NCBI GenBank assembly: GCA_016718315.1
Contig: JADKDV010000008.1
Span: 1 to 64,000 of the forward strand
Direction of reading: 5' to 3'
Length of the DNA stretch: 64,000 nucleotides
Source: Candidatus Obscuribacter sp.
GTDB lineage: Bacteria; Cyanobacteriota; Vampirovibrionia; Obscuribacterales; Obscuribacteraceae
The translations under genes and the position numbers were made by a program. Below the pieces are notes generated by a model. It was given only the letters and a program-made list of their open reading frames with translations, did no database searches and was not told the origin of the DNA. Positions within the stretch are counted from its first letter, which is position 1, and the number at the start of each line of letters is the position of its first letter. This document shows, piece by piece, positions 9,693-17,931 of this stretch.

Positions 9693-10430
9693 TTGCCAGT
9701 CAGAGCAAATCAAAAATTGAAATCTATCCTCCCCTTACTTACCTCATTTATCCTCGGCTCGACACTGAGCTTGTCAGCTGTTTATGGCTATGATCAGAGT
9801 CAACTCAGTGCCGGCCATGCTCAGCTATGTCAGATGCTCAGCGACCGACCGGCCATGCGCGCATTTGTCCAACCAGGAGACAAACTGTGGCAATGGACTA
9901 TCAGACAGTTTGCTGGAGAAGCAGCCGGTGTGCCAATCAAATGGAGCACAACAAAGCTGGATAAGACCGACGAATATATCGCCGAAAACGAATATCCCAC
10001 AGAACATCGACCTGGTTATATCCGTATCCGCAAAACCGACGCCAAAGGCGCACCGCTAAGTGCAGATACACTGTGGTCATGTTTTGTTTTTGAATGCTAC
10101 AACATCGGCAATGGAGCTAAGTTTCAGCAAGTCTATATCAAAGCACTAACTAGCTCTTGCAATGAAGATCAATGGATTGAAGAGAACACCAGAATTGAAT
10201 ATGAATCGTATAAAAAAACCCGTCAATTTTTTGACGAAGTGATTGAACCAATGGCCAGACAACGCAACATCAAAGTAGATAGTCGTCTGTGGGGTAAAAC
10301 CGTGCCTGCCACTTATGAAGAATGGATAGCCACCTATCAAAATCGAGGTGATTATCCCTGGAGTTATTGGGGTCAATTCTTTAAGAAAACCGTACTGCCA
10401 TATCGAGAAAGACTAAAAAAGGGCAGATAG
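9693..10430 (+). CDS. Secreted protein, unknown
   Basis: A 245-aa protein with an N-terminal signal peptide (hydrophobic segment LLTSFILGSTLSLSAVYG, then YDQSQ). The remainder is hydrophilic, aromatic-rich and has a few Cys that could form disulphides (SCFVFECYN). I do not recognise a family. No ATG is available in frame: an upstream ATG at 9663 runs into a stop, so the start is TTG at 9693 or the TTG eight codons later. No strong ribosome binding site is visible at either. The GNAT gene follows after 13 bases. Confidence 0.6.
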   Translation: MPVRANQKLKSILPLLTSFILGSTLSLSAVYGYDQSQLSAGHAQLCQMLSDRPAMRAFVQPGDKLWQWTIRQFAGEAAGVPIKWSTTKLDKTDEYIAENEYPTEHRPGYIRIRKTDAKGAPLSADTLWSCFVFECYNIGNGAKFQQVYIKALTSSCNEDQWIEENTRIEYESYKKTRQFFDEVIEPMARQRNIKVDSRLWGKTVPATYEEWIATYQNRGDYPWSYWGQFFKKTVLPYRERLKKGR

Positions 10431-10443
10431 GCGCATTCAATCC

Positions 10444-10968
10444 ATGTATCAAACCGGACGCTCAACCACAGATCAAATCAGCATTTTGCAAGCAATCGAA
10501 AACGATGCCGCTTTACTTTTTGACACCATCCCTGGTTACTCTTACTGTATTGACTTACCCTGCCGCACTTACGACGAGCATCTGGAAGTCCTGCAAAAGG
10601 GTGTTGCACTGGTAGCTTATGACCCGACAAATTGTATTGCCGGGTTTGCTTTGATTTTGCCAGTGGATAATCGTCCACACTTATTGGAGTTGGCTGTAGC
10701 AAGAGAGCATCAGGGCAAAGGAGTCGGCAATATACTGCTCGATAGCGTCAAACAATGGATCATCACCAACAAGCACAGTGCCATTACTCTGACCACATTT
10801 CGCGAAATCCCCTGGAATATGCCATGGTATCAGCGCTCAGGTTTTGTGGAATTTGCACCAGGGACTGATAGTCCAGAACTACTTGCGATTTGCCAGCACG
10901 AAAGAGAATCAGAAGTGGGACTAAAGCCACGAGTAGCAATGATCAAGCGGCTAGACCAGTCCATATAG
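10444..10968 (+). CDS. GNAT-family N-acetyltransferase
   Basis: A 174-aa protein with the GNAT acetyl-CoA binding signature: a beta-strand LLELAVA followed by REHQGKGVGNILLDSV (the Q/RxxGxG/A loop) near residues 80-97. The C-terminal part has the usual aromatic motif (NMPWYQRSGF). The substrate, whether a small amine or a protein N-terminus, cannot be told. It follows the secreted unknown closely and may share its transcript. Codon use is of the ordinary type. Confidence 0.85.
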   Translation: MYQTGRSTTDQISILQAIENDAALLFDTIPGYSYCIDLPCRTYDEHLEVLQKGVALVAYDPTNCIAGFALILPVDNRPHLLELAVAREHQGKGVGNILLDSVKQWIITNKHSAITLTTFREIPWNMPWYQRSGFVEFAPGTDSPELLAICQHERESEVGLKPRVAMIKRLDQSI

Positions 10969-11161
10969 GTACCTGCGCGCGAAGCCTGGCTGCACGAAAA
11001 CCCTGAGCATTTTGATTCTGTCATGCGCGGTATCGCTCAAGCTCAAAAGCAGCAACAAGCGAGCCGCCCACTACCCCTTATAGTATCCAGGGTATCAAAA
11101 AAAAATTCCAGTCTATGGCTGAGCCAGGATCATATCTCTGGTAGGTTGAAAGAGAAGAAAA

Positions 11162-11184
11162 GGGAATGAGCTTGCGCCCATCCC
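11162..11184 (-). terminator. Terminator of block A
   Basis: On the minus strand GGGATGGGC and GCTCATTCCC pair around the loop GCAA (one bulge, one G-U). A T-rich tract TTTTCTTCTC follows, 22 bases after the stop of the last block A gene. Confidence 0.7.
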
Positions 11185-11205
11185 CTCTCCCATCAGCGCC
11201 AGAAC

Positions 11206-13203
11206 TTACTTGGGCGCCAGAGCCTGATCGGCCTTGGCGACAAAAGCGTCGATCTGAGCGGTGCTATCCACGTCCTTATGCTCTTCGGCATGTGCGCCGT
11301 AGATCACATTGAGCGAATAGCCGTGATACGCCTTCTTGTCGATTTGCAGAAGCGCTGTGCTCCAGAAAATCTGCTTTGCAGGCGATACCACAAGCAGTGC
11401 CTCGACTGTCTTGATCTGATTCATCCCCGGATGGCTCAAAGCCACGTTGGAGACAATCTGACGCGGACCGGTGAGGTCCTGCTGCAGGCCCGCATTGGAG
11501 ATATCCCGATCACGCAGACGCGGCGTGAAGTAGATATCGAGTGCACCGGTTGCCGGGTCGACAAGACCGATGGCAGCCAGCACGTTCTGGTTTTTGCCGA
11601 CCGGCTCGAAGGGAATGACCCCACGCACGCCGACTTCGAAGTTTTGCCAGAAAGGATAACGGTTGTCCGCGTCCTCGCTGGTCTCCGACACTTCGAGCAT
11701 GTCCCCGCTCCAATGCTTGGCATAGAGACTGGACTCATGGCCCCAAAGCTCAGCGTACTCACGAGCAAGCTCGCTGGGATAGAGCGGCACGCCCGGATAG
11801 AGAGCAGCCGCACGGCCAGGGGTGAGGTCCTGGACAAAGCCCCAGTTGGAGAGCACCATCACCCCGGACAGCTCCGGAATCATGCCGCCCCAGTGCATCA
11901 CACGCGAGGTGTACGGCACAAGCAAAGCCCATTTGCCACCTTCACTACGACCGACCACAGCCTTGCCCATCACTGAGCCAGGGTGCCGGGCGTAGAAGGC
12001 AGCCTTGGTAAAGGCGCTGTCTTCACCAAAGACAAAGTTCTCATTGATCTCGTCAGAGAATCGGCCGCGAGTGCCGGCGTCGGTGAGGACAAAACCCTCG
12101 ATACCGCCAGTGAGATAGTGCAGAGCGTGACCAGCCAGCCGCGTGGGATGGCGCAGGCACTGCCAGTACTGCTTCTCCTGGTTGTCCTTGTTGATGACGA
12201 TGATGCTCGGGTCCTTACCGAGGTCAGTAAAGGACTCGTGGTTGCCCTGCGAGCAATAGTCCTTGGCGGCAACGAGCGGCACAAGCCGCGTGTTGCGAGT
12301 CGTCGGAATCGCGCTCAACTCATGCCGGGTGACGCTGACGGCGTTGGCCATCTGGTAGTTGTAAAACCACTGCCAGCGGTTGGCAACGGTAAACAGCACC
12401 ACAAAAGCCACACCACAGATGATGGCAACATTGAAGACCACGTGAGAGCGCTGCAACTCACCCGACTGCGGACGACGCAAAAACGCCAGCAGAGAGAGCC
12501 CAAGTCCCGTAGCGACAACGACAGCAGAGCCGATGTAGCTGTGGACTGGGAAGAAGATGAGAGCGAAAAGCAGAGCCAGAACCGGCGTAGCAAGCCAGTA
12601 ATAGCTCTCCTGATTGACCGGCTGACGATAGCTGACGTAGCCGATGATGGCCAGCGAACTGACAACGGAGACCGCCGGTGAGATGTTGTAAAACCAGACA
12701 GTGAACGGGTGGAGCACTGGCAGCACATAGAGGTACAAAGCCAGGAATACACCGAAGGTCACGGTCGTTGCCGCCACAAAGGCAAGGGGCGCAAAGACAG
12801 CCATGAGCCGCCAGTTGTCCCTCTGCTTGTAGCAGACAAAAGCACCCGCTAACAGTCCGCTCAAGAGCGCTGCAACGAGCGCCAGAGTCGGCTGCGAAAG
12901 CAGCAGGTAAAAGGTTGAAGCAGCCGTGAAGCTGACAACACCAGTGGCAAAATCATCGCGCAGGCTGAACCAGCCCACAGTAGCGATAGCAACCAGAGCG
13001 ACCAGATCCACCCAGAAGGGGAGGAAGCGACCGATCAAACCGAAAAGTGTGGCAGCAATCAATGCCACTACCACTTGTTCCACCTGACGCAGCAAACCGC
13101 CCTCCGCATTGGAAAGCGCTTCGCTGTTGAGGGGCATTTTGATCTGCTCGAACGCGTTTGTCAGTGCAGCTCTGGCTGCAGTAAGCATGCCTTGGATTTT
13201 CAT
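11206..13203 (-). CDS. Large polytopic membrane protein with soluble C-terminal domain, unknown
   Basis: About 665 aa from the ATG at 13203 (AGAG six bases upstream); an in-frame start at 13257 is less likely. Residues about 45-320 hold eight to ten transmembrane helices. The second half is soluble, with many Trp/Tyr residues and several DxD-like and HP motifs (HPGSVMGK, HPGMNQIK). Because it follows the last helix it may face the periplasm. Two Cys (DYCSQG, YWQCLRHP) could pair. I do not recognise a family; the layout recalls UPF0182-type proteins but no diagnostic motif is seen. It is the last gene of block A, with the block's C/G-ending codon use. Confidence 0.6.
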   Translation of the reverse strand: MKIQGMLTAARAALTNAFEQIKMPLNSEALSNAEGGLLRQVEQVVVALIAATLFGLIGRFLPFWVDLVALVAIATVGWFSLRDDFATGVVSFTAASTFYLLLSQPTLALVAALLSGLLAGAFVCYKQRDNWRLMAVFAPLAFVAATTVTFGVFLALYLYVLPVLHPFTVWFYNISPAVSVVSSLAIIGYVSYRQPVNQESYYWLATPVLALLFALIFFPVHSYIGSAVVVATGLGLSLLAFLRRPQSGELQRSHVVFNVAIICGVAFVVLFTVANRWQWFYNYQMANAVSVTRHELSAIPTTRNTRLVPLVAAKDYCSQGNHESFTDLGKDPSIIVINKDNQEKQYWQCLRHPTRLAGHALHYLTGGIEGFVLTDAGTRGRFSDEINENFVFGEDSAFTKAAFYARHPGSVMGKAVVGRSEGGKWALLVPYTSRVMHWGGMIPELSGVMVLSNWGFVQDLTPGRAAALYPGVPLYPSELAREYAELWGHESSLYAKHWSGDMLEVSETSEDADNRYPFWQNFEVGVRGVIPFEPVGKNQNVLAAIGLVDPATGALDIYFTPRLRDRDISNAGLQQDLTGPRQIVSNVALSHPGMNQIKTVEALLVVSPAKQIFWSTALLQIDKKAYHGYSLNVIYGAHAEEHKDVDSTAQIDAFVAKADQALAPK

Positions 13204-13266
13204 TGAAGCTCTCTTGGTGAGGGTTTCGAAGACCTGCGGCTGTTGCCGCAGGTCCAATCCGTATCG

Positions 13267-13686
13267 TCAGTCGCTCTCGACAATCACCTTGGAGCCCGGC
13301 TTGGCGTTGACCAGACGGGGATCGGCAGTGATGACTGTGGAGCCAGCTTCGGCAGTGACCTCGCATCCATCATGAGCGTCGACTCGTGAGCCTGCGTAAG
13401 CAGTCACATAGGCGCCGTTGTCAGCCTCGACAAAGGCACCGTCATAAGCATCGACACGAGCGCCGTCAGTGGCGATCACGCGCGACCCTTTGACAGCGAT
13501 GATGTAGTCACCCTTGCCAGCGATGGTCTGCTCGTCCGAACTGGCCAGCTTGGGCACAGGGACGTGCACCACAGTGCCTCTTGTGATATCGGCACTGGCA
13601 GTGATGACGCTTACCGTGATGGCGCCGGCAATCAGGCCGACACTCACCAGAGCAACTGCAAGGGTCTTGATGCTGAAGTTTTTCAT
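13267..13686 (-). CDS. Exported octapeptide-repeat (beta-solenoid-like) protein
   Basis: About 139 aa from the ATG at 13686. Residues 1-32 form a signal peptide or membrane anchor. From residue 59 to 122 there are eight copies of a strict eight-residue repeat: Gly at 59, 67, 75, 83, 91, 99, 107 and 115, Val or Ile three residues later, and Ala five residues later in all but the last copy (for example DGARVDAY, DGAFVEAD, NGAYVTAY). Such periodicity predicts a narrow beta-solenoid. A short PRLVNAKPGSKVIV end follows. Function is unknown; a surface, scaffold or ligand-lattice role is inference. It lies 63 bases upstream of the large membrane protein gene. Confidence 0.7.
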   Translation of the reverse strand: MKNFSIKTLAVALVSVGLIAGAITVSVITASADITRGTVVHVPVPKLASSDEQTIAGKGDYIIAVKGSRVIATDGARVDAYDGAFVEADNGAYVTAYAGSRVDAHDGCEVTAEAGSTVITADPRLVNAKPGSKVIVESD

Positions 13687-13789
13687 TGTTTTTGTACTTT
13701 CTCTTTTGCACCCCCGCTTTGCGGAGTGTGCTGTTTGCAAGAAGGTCGCAAGGCGAATTATCCCGCCTTACGATTGCTTCTGTTATGAC
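13687..13789 (-). other. Intergenic stem-loops in block A
   Basis: Two hairpins sit between the 292-aa and octapeptide genes: 13709-13728 (CACCCCCGC / GCGGAGTG, loop TTT) and 13747-13772 (CGCAAGGCG / CGCCTTACG, one mismatch). They may tune relative expression within the operon. Confidence 0.45.
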
Positions 13790-14668
13790 TCATGCACTGC
13801 GCATGACGTCACCGGTCGGACCAGCGGGCAAGAGCTTTGCCAGACGCGTGGTCAACCAGCCCAGAGGACCAAAGCCCTCCCGGCGAGCCTGGGCGGCGAT
13901 AAGCTTGAGGAGCTTCTCACCATGGAGGCGATAGTAAAACTGCCGCCGCTCTTCACCAGCTCTTTCGCAACGGATGTGAGCGTAAGGCCTGTCGTTAACC
14001 TCGCCCATGAGCTGAGCAAAGCACTTGTAGCGTTCGGCCCAGGGCGCCCACGAGACAGCATCAGCAAATCGCCTCGGGTCACTGTGTGCCGATGCCAGAT
14101 AGCCAGCAGCAGAGCAGGCCTGACCACCGGCTTTGTGGTACCCCTCTATCGAGTAAGAGCTGCGACCGGACTCCACGTGACTGGCACGGTGAGCCGCTTT
14201 CGCTGCTTCTTCCCAGGCGGCTGCATCATTGGAGCCAGTGCGATACAGCTCAATCACCGCAGCGATTGCCTGGTAATGCTGGGGAGTAAATGCATAGCTG
14301 TAGAGCCCCACGACCGGGTCGGTCAGGAGGTACAGGGCAAACTCCCGACAGACGCGCTCCAGTCCGGACTTGGACATGCCGACAGGCAGAGCGTCGATAA
14401 AGCGGCGGGGCCAGTAGGGCACATCGTCTTTGGGCAGGTTGAGATAGAGCGCTCGCTCGGTGTAAGCCAGGGCCACAGGCACACCAATCTCTTCGGCGTA
14501 AAACCTGTGCTGACAGCCCTGACGCTGGCAGACGTAGCCGGCCTCGCACCAGCAGTTGTTGCTGAAATACAACTGCTTGCGATCTTCTTTCTTAGAACGC
14601 ACAGACATGTGCGCGGCGCGGCTGAGATACTGAGCCTTAAGCGCTCTGTCTCCGTTGAATGTGCTCAT
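13790..14668 (-). CDS. Unknown protein, Cys-containing N-terminus, Ala-rich helical middle
   Basis: I do not recognise this 292-aa protein. Near the N-terminus CWCEAGYVCQRQGCQ gives a four-Cys cluster, plausibly a zinc site, followed by HRFYAEE. The middle (residues about 150-235) is Ala-rich and helical. The C-terminal segment (KLLKLIAAQARREGFG) is amphipathic. There is no signal peptide. The two flanking intergenic gaps both contain hairpins. The codon use belongs to the block A regime. Confidence 0.55.
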   Translation of the reverse strand: MSTFNGDRALKAQYLSRAAHMSVRSKKEDRKQLYFSNNCWCEAGYVCQRQGCQHRFYAEEIGVPVALAYTERALYLNLPKDDVPYWPRRFIDALPVGMSKSGLERVCREFALYLLTDPVVGLYSYAFTPQHYQAIAAVIELYRTGSNDAAAWEEAAKAAHRASHVESGRSSYSIEGYHKAGGQACSAAGYLASAHSDPRRFADAVSWAPWAERYKCFAQLMGEVNDRPYAHIRCERAGEERRQFYYRLHGEKLLKLIAAQARREGFGPLGWLTTRLAKLLPAGPTGDVMRSA

Positions 14669-14746
14669 CGAATCCTCGAATCTTTGGCATTTTAGCTTGG
14701 CTGTAGATGGCGTCCTTGAGCCATCCGGTGACTATTCCAAGAGTAA

Positions 14747-14772
14747 GGGAGCTGCTGGCATCAGCAGCTCCC
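14747..14772 (-). terminator. Strong hairpin after the 87-aa gene
   Basis: A perfect 11-bp stem, GGGAGCTGCTG / CAGCAGCTCCC with a four-base loop, lies 19 bases past the stop of the 87-aa gene. The following minus-strand bases (TTACTCTTGG) are only weakly T-rich, so it may be a partial terminator or an mRNA-stabilising stem. Confidence 0.6.
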
Positions 14773-14791
14773 AGGTCAGTCCATCGGTCGG

Positions 14792-15055
14792 TCAGTGCGC
14801 CCAGTACCGCTCGAATCCGCGGTAGGTGGGGTACATGACGATGACCTGCATGCCCATGAACTGCTCGGGCACGCCGTAGACGCCACGATGGCTGGCGAGC
14901 CAGACCTTGATGGCGAGCCGGTCGGCAGTGAGAGAGGCACTGAGATAACGCGGGTCCACATCCACCTCCTGGCGAATGAAAGACTGCAAAATCTCGAGGG
15001 CCTTGTCGCTGCCGGAGCGGCGGATTTCAGAGTCGTGGATATGAACTTGCGCCAT
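14792..15055 (-). CDS. Small unknown protein (87 aa)
   Basis: I do not recognise this protein. It is a compact soluble 87-aa product with alternating hydrophobic strands in the second half (RLAIKVWLA, MQVIVMYP). The start has a strong AGGAG site seven bases upstream. It follows the 486-aa gene by 25 bases and shares the block A codon regime, so it is a real member of that operon. Confidence 0.6.
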   Translation of the reverse strand: MAQVHIHDSEIRRSGSDKALEILQSFIRQEVDVDPRYLSASLTADRLAIKVWLASHRGVYGVPEQFMGMQVIVMYPTYRGFERYWAH

Positions 15056-15080
15056 AGTGATTCTCCTCTACTGGCGGCTG

Positions 15081-16541
15081 TTAGAGCGCCTCGTCGATAA
15101 CCACTGTGAGGTGGGGGAAGACGGCCCGCAAGAAAGCAGCGGCACTTTGCAGCTGCTCCAGTGTGGGTTGGTAGGTGCCCGAGTTGCGGTTGATGTGGAT
15201 GACGCCGTGCTCGTCCTTCCAGATTTCGCCAGCGAAGCGCACCGCCGGATGGTAACCGGACATGAGCACATGCTTGGAGAGAATCCAGTCGATGATGCGA
15301 GCACGGATGGAGATACGAGCGATGATGATGTGCTCGTCGGTGAGGACCAGGTTGTAGATATTCCTGGCGCGCTGCGAGTGAGTGCGCAGCATGTCGTAAA
15401 CATCGCACTCCAGGCGGTTGCCGATGCTGATGTAGTCACAGGCAAGCAGACGACGGATGCCCTTCACCACCAGGGGCGAGAAGAGCACAGCCTTCTTCAC
15501 ACGCGTGACAAAGTCGGGGTTGGGCTGCGGAAACGGCGCCAGGACCCCGGTCAGAAAATCCGAGATCTTGACGCGCACCTGGGACGCCATGAAAAGCGCA
15601 TGGGAGCCCCAGAATTGCCGCAGGAATGCCACCGCCAGTGATGAGCGCGTCACCATCACGTTGAGCCCACCGGCATAGTCGACATCAGCCGGCAGCGCAG
15701 GAGCCACGGGAGCCTTGGGCGGACGAGCCGCTTTGGCTTTGCCGAGAGCCCAGGACACAGGCGCTGCCGTGGCCTGTTGCACTGTGGCGTAGAGCCGACC
15801 GTACCACTTCTTGGCCTTGGCCGCTGCCTGCATCTTGCGGTCGCCGTGGCGACACAGCGTGAGCAGCTCAGCCTTGACCACCTGTGCCGCATAGCGTTGC
15901 AGCGAATGGTCGGTGGTGCGAATCACCTCGAACTCCAGCGGCTTGCCGCCAAAGGTGATTTCGCCGCGCAGCATGGCATGCATCAGTGCATACGGCATGT
16001 AGCGCCGTTCCACCTCGGTAGTGTCCGGGATGGCACCAAAACCACTGTCGGAGAGCACATGGAGGATGGCGTTGACGCAGGTCCAAAACTCCACGTTGTT
16101 GTGCTTCTCCATCGCCGCGCGGATGGCCACGTCGATACCTTCCGGCAGGTTTTTGAGGCGCAGCAGGATACCGGATTGCACCCAGCCACGCGTGTCCTCG
16201 ATGCGCGATGGAGCGAGCTTGAGCGACTTGCCGGCAAACTTCTGATAGCCACCTTTGCCATCGGGCACGACGAGGTAGGCATTGGGCTTGCCAAAGCCGA
16301 TGAAGATCTCGCTATTGCCGGCAAAGACGTCGGCGATGCGAATGAACTCCAGGTCCTCCACCATGCGCTTGCGCACCGACGAAGCGTCGATGACATCGGG
16401 CACGAGCGAGCCCCAGAGTTCGAATTCGGGACGGCGCTCGAAGCGAGAGGCATAGGCAGCGCCGGTGCTACGAGCGCGCGCAGCAGCAGCAGTCGGAGTA
16501 GCGGCTGCGGGTTGGTCTTGCAAAATGATTGATTCTGACAT
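15081..16541 (-). CDS. Unknown 486-aa protein of block A
   Basis: The ATG at 16541 has GGAG seven bases upstream; the in-frame start at 16574 is less likely. The protein begins with a low-complexity Ala/Thr/Pro segment (residues about 8-30). A folded N-terminal part follows (FELWGSLVPDVID to RTTDHSLQRYAAQ), then a Pro/Ala linker near residues 270-290, then a C-terminal part ending in IDEAL. I see no catalytic motif and no membrane segment. The two-part structure with a flexible linker suggests a scaffold or adaptor, which is inference. It is the largest soluble unknown in the operon. Confidence 0.55.
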   Translation of the reverse strand: MSESIILQDQPAAATPTAAAARARSTGAAYASRFERRPEFELWGSLVPDVIDASSVRKRMVEDLEFIRIADVFAGNSEIFIGFGKPNAYLVVPDGKGGYQKFAGKSLKLAPSRIEDTRGWVQSGILLRLKNLPEGIDVAIRAAMEKHNNVEFWTCVNAILHVLSDSGFGAIPDTTEVERRYMPYALMHAMLRGEITFGGKPLEFEVIRTTDHSLQRYAAQVVKAELLTLCRHGDRKMQAAAKAKKWYGRLYATVQQATAAPVSWALGKAKAARPPKAPVAPALPADVDYAGGLNVMVTRSSLAVAFLRQFWGSHALFMASQVRVKISDFLTGVLAPFPQPNPDFVTRVKKAVLFSPLVVKGIRRLLACDYISIGNRLECDVYDMLRTHSQRARNIYNLVLTDEHIIIARISIRARIIDWILSKHVLMSGYHPAVRFAGEIWKDEHGVIHINRNSGTYQPTLEQLQSAAAFLRAVFPHLTVVIDEAL

Positions 16542-16577
16542 TGTTGCTCCCAATGGGTTGCTGTAAAAGTGCACCGA

Positions 16578-16853
16578 CTAAGCCGGCAAGTTACGACGGA
16601 GGTACTTGCGCACCCCCGAACCCAGCGTGACCAGGGCGGAGACGCCGAGCATCACCGACACGGCCGTCACCAGAGTGCTGTAGGCACCGAAGACGCCGGC
16701 CAGCAGCCAGAGAGCGATGCTCATCAAGACCCAGGCCACGCCGAGCACGATGCGACCGCCACCACGTACCGCTTCCGACTTGAAGAGCAGCGAGCCGGAA
16801 GCAGCCATGGAAAGAAAAGAACCCACGAGCAAAAGCAGGATGGAATTGAGCAT
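16578..16853 (-). CDS. Small membrane protein of block A
   Basis: A 91-aa protein with three hydrophobic segments (residues about 3-22, 35-54 and 58-78) and a basic C-terminal tail (RKYLRRNLPA). The first segment might serve as a signal anchor. Its start codon overlaps the stop of the preceding gene by one base (TAATG), implying translational coupling with the QLDMF protein. No family is recognised. Confidence 0.6.
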   Translation of the reverse strand: MLNSILLLLVGSFLSMAASGSLLFKSEAVRGGGRIVLGVAWVLMSIALWLLAGVFGAYSTLVTAVSVMLGVSALVTLGSGVRKYLRRNLPA

Positions 16854-17524
16854 TACTTACCTCCGAACATGTCGAGTTGATTGGGGTTGACCTTGCGGCG
16901 ACGGGTGCGACGCTTGACCGGCTTGTGGACGTCGGGCGTCGCGGCAGGCTTGTCGACAGCAGCAGTGGTAGAGGTAGTCACCGCCACCGGTGCCGGAGTG
17001 ACATCGACATTGGCACTGGCAGCGGCGGGTGTGGTCGGCTTGTCTGACGCGGTGTTGACCGCCGTGTCGGTAGCGGGCTCAGCCGCAGCAGGAGCCGGTT
17101 TGTCCGTGACAGGACGGGAGCTGTTGTCCTTGTAGGTGACCGTATAGCCGCTGTCCTTGTCCACCCAGACAGCGCACTTGCCGCCCAGGTTGAGCAGGTG
17201 TCGGCGGCAGGCATGAGCCTTGTCGCGACGAGCGATGGCGCCCTGATAGCTGGCATCGACAGCGGCATGCTGACGCAACAGCAAGCGCCGGAAGCACTTG
17301 CCGTCATAGACACCAGCACTGATGAAGCCATCGAAGGACACGTCCTGGCCAAAGCGCGGACGGGTGCCGCCCTTGTTGACGTTGTGCAGCTTGATGTCGC
17401 CGGGTAGGAGCAAAGCCGGGCGAGATGCGCCAGCAGTGCGACCAGCCTCGGTCACTTCAGCGAGGAAGCCGTCGAAAAAGACACGACCGGATAGAACAAT
17501 CGGTTGATTGGGTTGTTTCTTCAT
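16853..17524 (-). CDS. Unknown protein ending in a beta-clamp-binding-like QLDMF motif
   Basis: A 223-aa soluble protein. Residues 1-130 look folded (VLSGRVFFDGFLAEV, DVSFDGFISAGVYDGKCF). A long Pro/Ala/Thr/Val linker spans residues about 135-200. A strongly basic stretch (KRRTRRRK) then leads to the C-terminal sequence NQLDMFGGK. QL[SD]LF-type pentapeptides at flexible ends are the known docking motif for the bacterial DNA polymerase sliding clamp, so a replication- or repair-linked role is possible; this is inference from a short motif. The start is backed by a GGAGG-like site. It is coupled to the small membrane protein downstream. Confidence 0.6.
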   Translation of the reverse strand: MKKQPNQPIVLSGRVFFDGFLAEVTEAGRTAGASRPALLLPGDIKLHNVNKGGTRPRFGQDVSFDGFISAGVYDGKCFRRLLLRQHAAVDASYQGAIARRDKAHACRRHLLNLGGKCAVWVDKDSGYTVTYKDNSSRPVTDKPAPAAAEPATDTAVNTASDKPTTPAAASANVDVTPAPVAVTTSTTAAVDKPAATPDVHKPVKRRTRRRKVNPNQLDMFGGK

Positions 17525-17553
17525 AGATACCTCCTGATTGGCAGAAGATCAGG

Positions 17554-17835
17554 TCAGGCGTAGCTGCCGCAGGCGCGGTCGCTGAGCGCTCCCTGGTTCA
17601 TCACGATGACCGGCAGCAAGAGACGCTGGCCAACGGTGATGCCGTGCTTGCGGTCGAATTCGACGCGCATGTCCCACAGCACGTCGTCGCCTACTTCCGG
17701 CGCGTAGATGGCGCCGGTGGCGGGCACGAGCACCGAGCCGTCGTTGTAGATGTTGCCGACATTGCCAGCGACATCGGTGGTGAGGCCAGTGTCCACAGGG
17801 CAGGCCATCAGGTGCAGAGCAGTAACTTGTTTCAT
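17554..17835 (-). CDS. Small unknown protein (93 aa)
   Basis: This soluble 93-aa protein is unrecognised. It is beta-rich, with a likely metal- or turn-type segment (GNIYNDGSVLVPATG) and one Cys near each end (ACPVD, RACGSYA). The length and dense operon position (29 bases ahead of the QLDMF protein) support it as real. Codon use is of the block A type. Confidence 0.55.
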   Translation of the reverse strand: MKQVTALHLMACPVDTGLTTDVAGNVGNIYNDGSVLVPATGAIYAPEVGDDVLWDMRVEFDRKHGITVGQRLLLPVIVMNQGALSDRACGSYA

Positions 17836-17870
17836 GATTTGTCTCCAGATTTTTGAGTTATAGACAGCAC

Positions 17871-17899
17871 AGTCCCGACTGGCTCTGCCAGTCGAGACT
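17871..17899 (-). other. Hairpin after the deaminase-like gene
   Basis: A 13-bp inverted repeat (AGTCCCGACTGGC / GCCAGTCGAGACT, one mismatch, loop TCT) lies in the 96-base gap between the first and second genes of block A. It is a likely partial terminator or RNA-stability element. Confidence 0.55.
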
Positions 17900-17931
17900 T
17901 TGGTTGGTGTTACAGGGTTGACTCGTAGGGC

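Noticed and set aside
13514..14695. Plus-strand open frame across block A
   Set aside because: It runs opposite two real minus genes with good starts; composition is of the shadow type.
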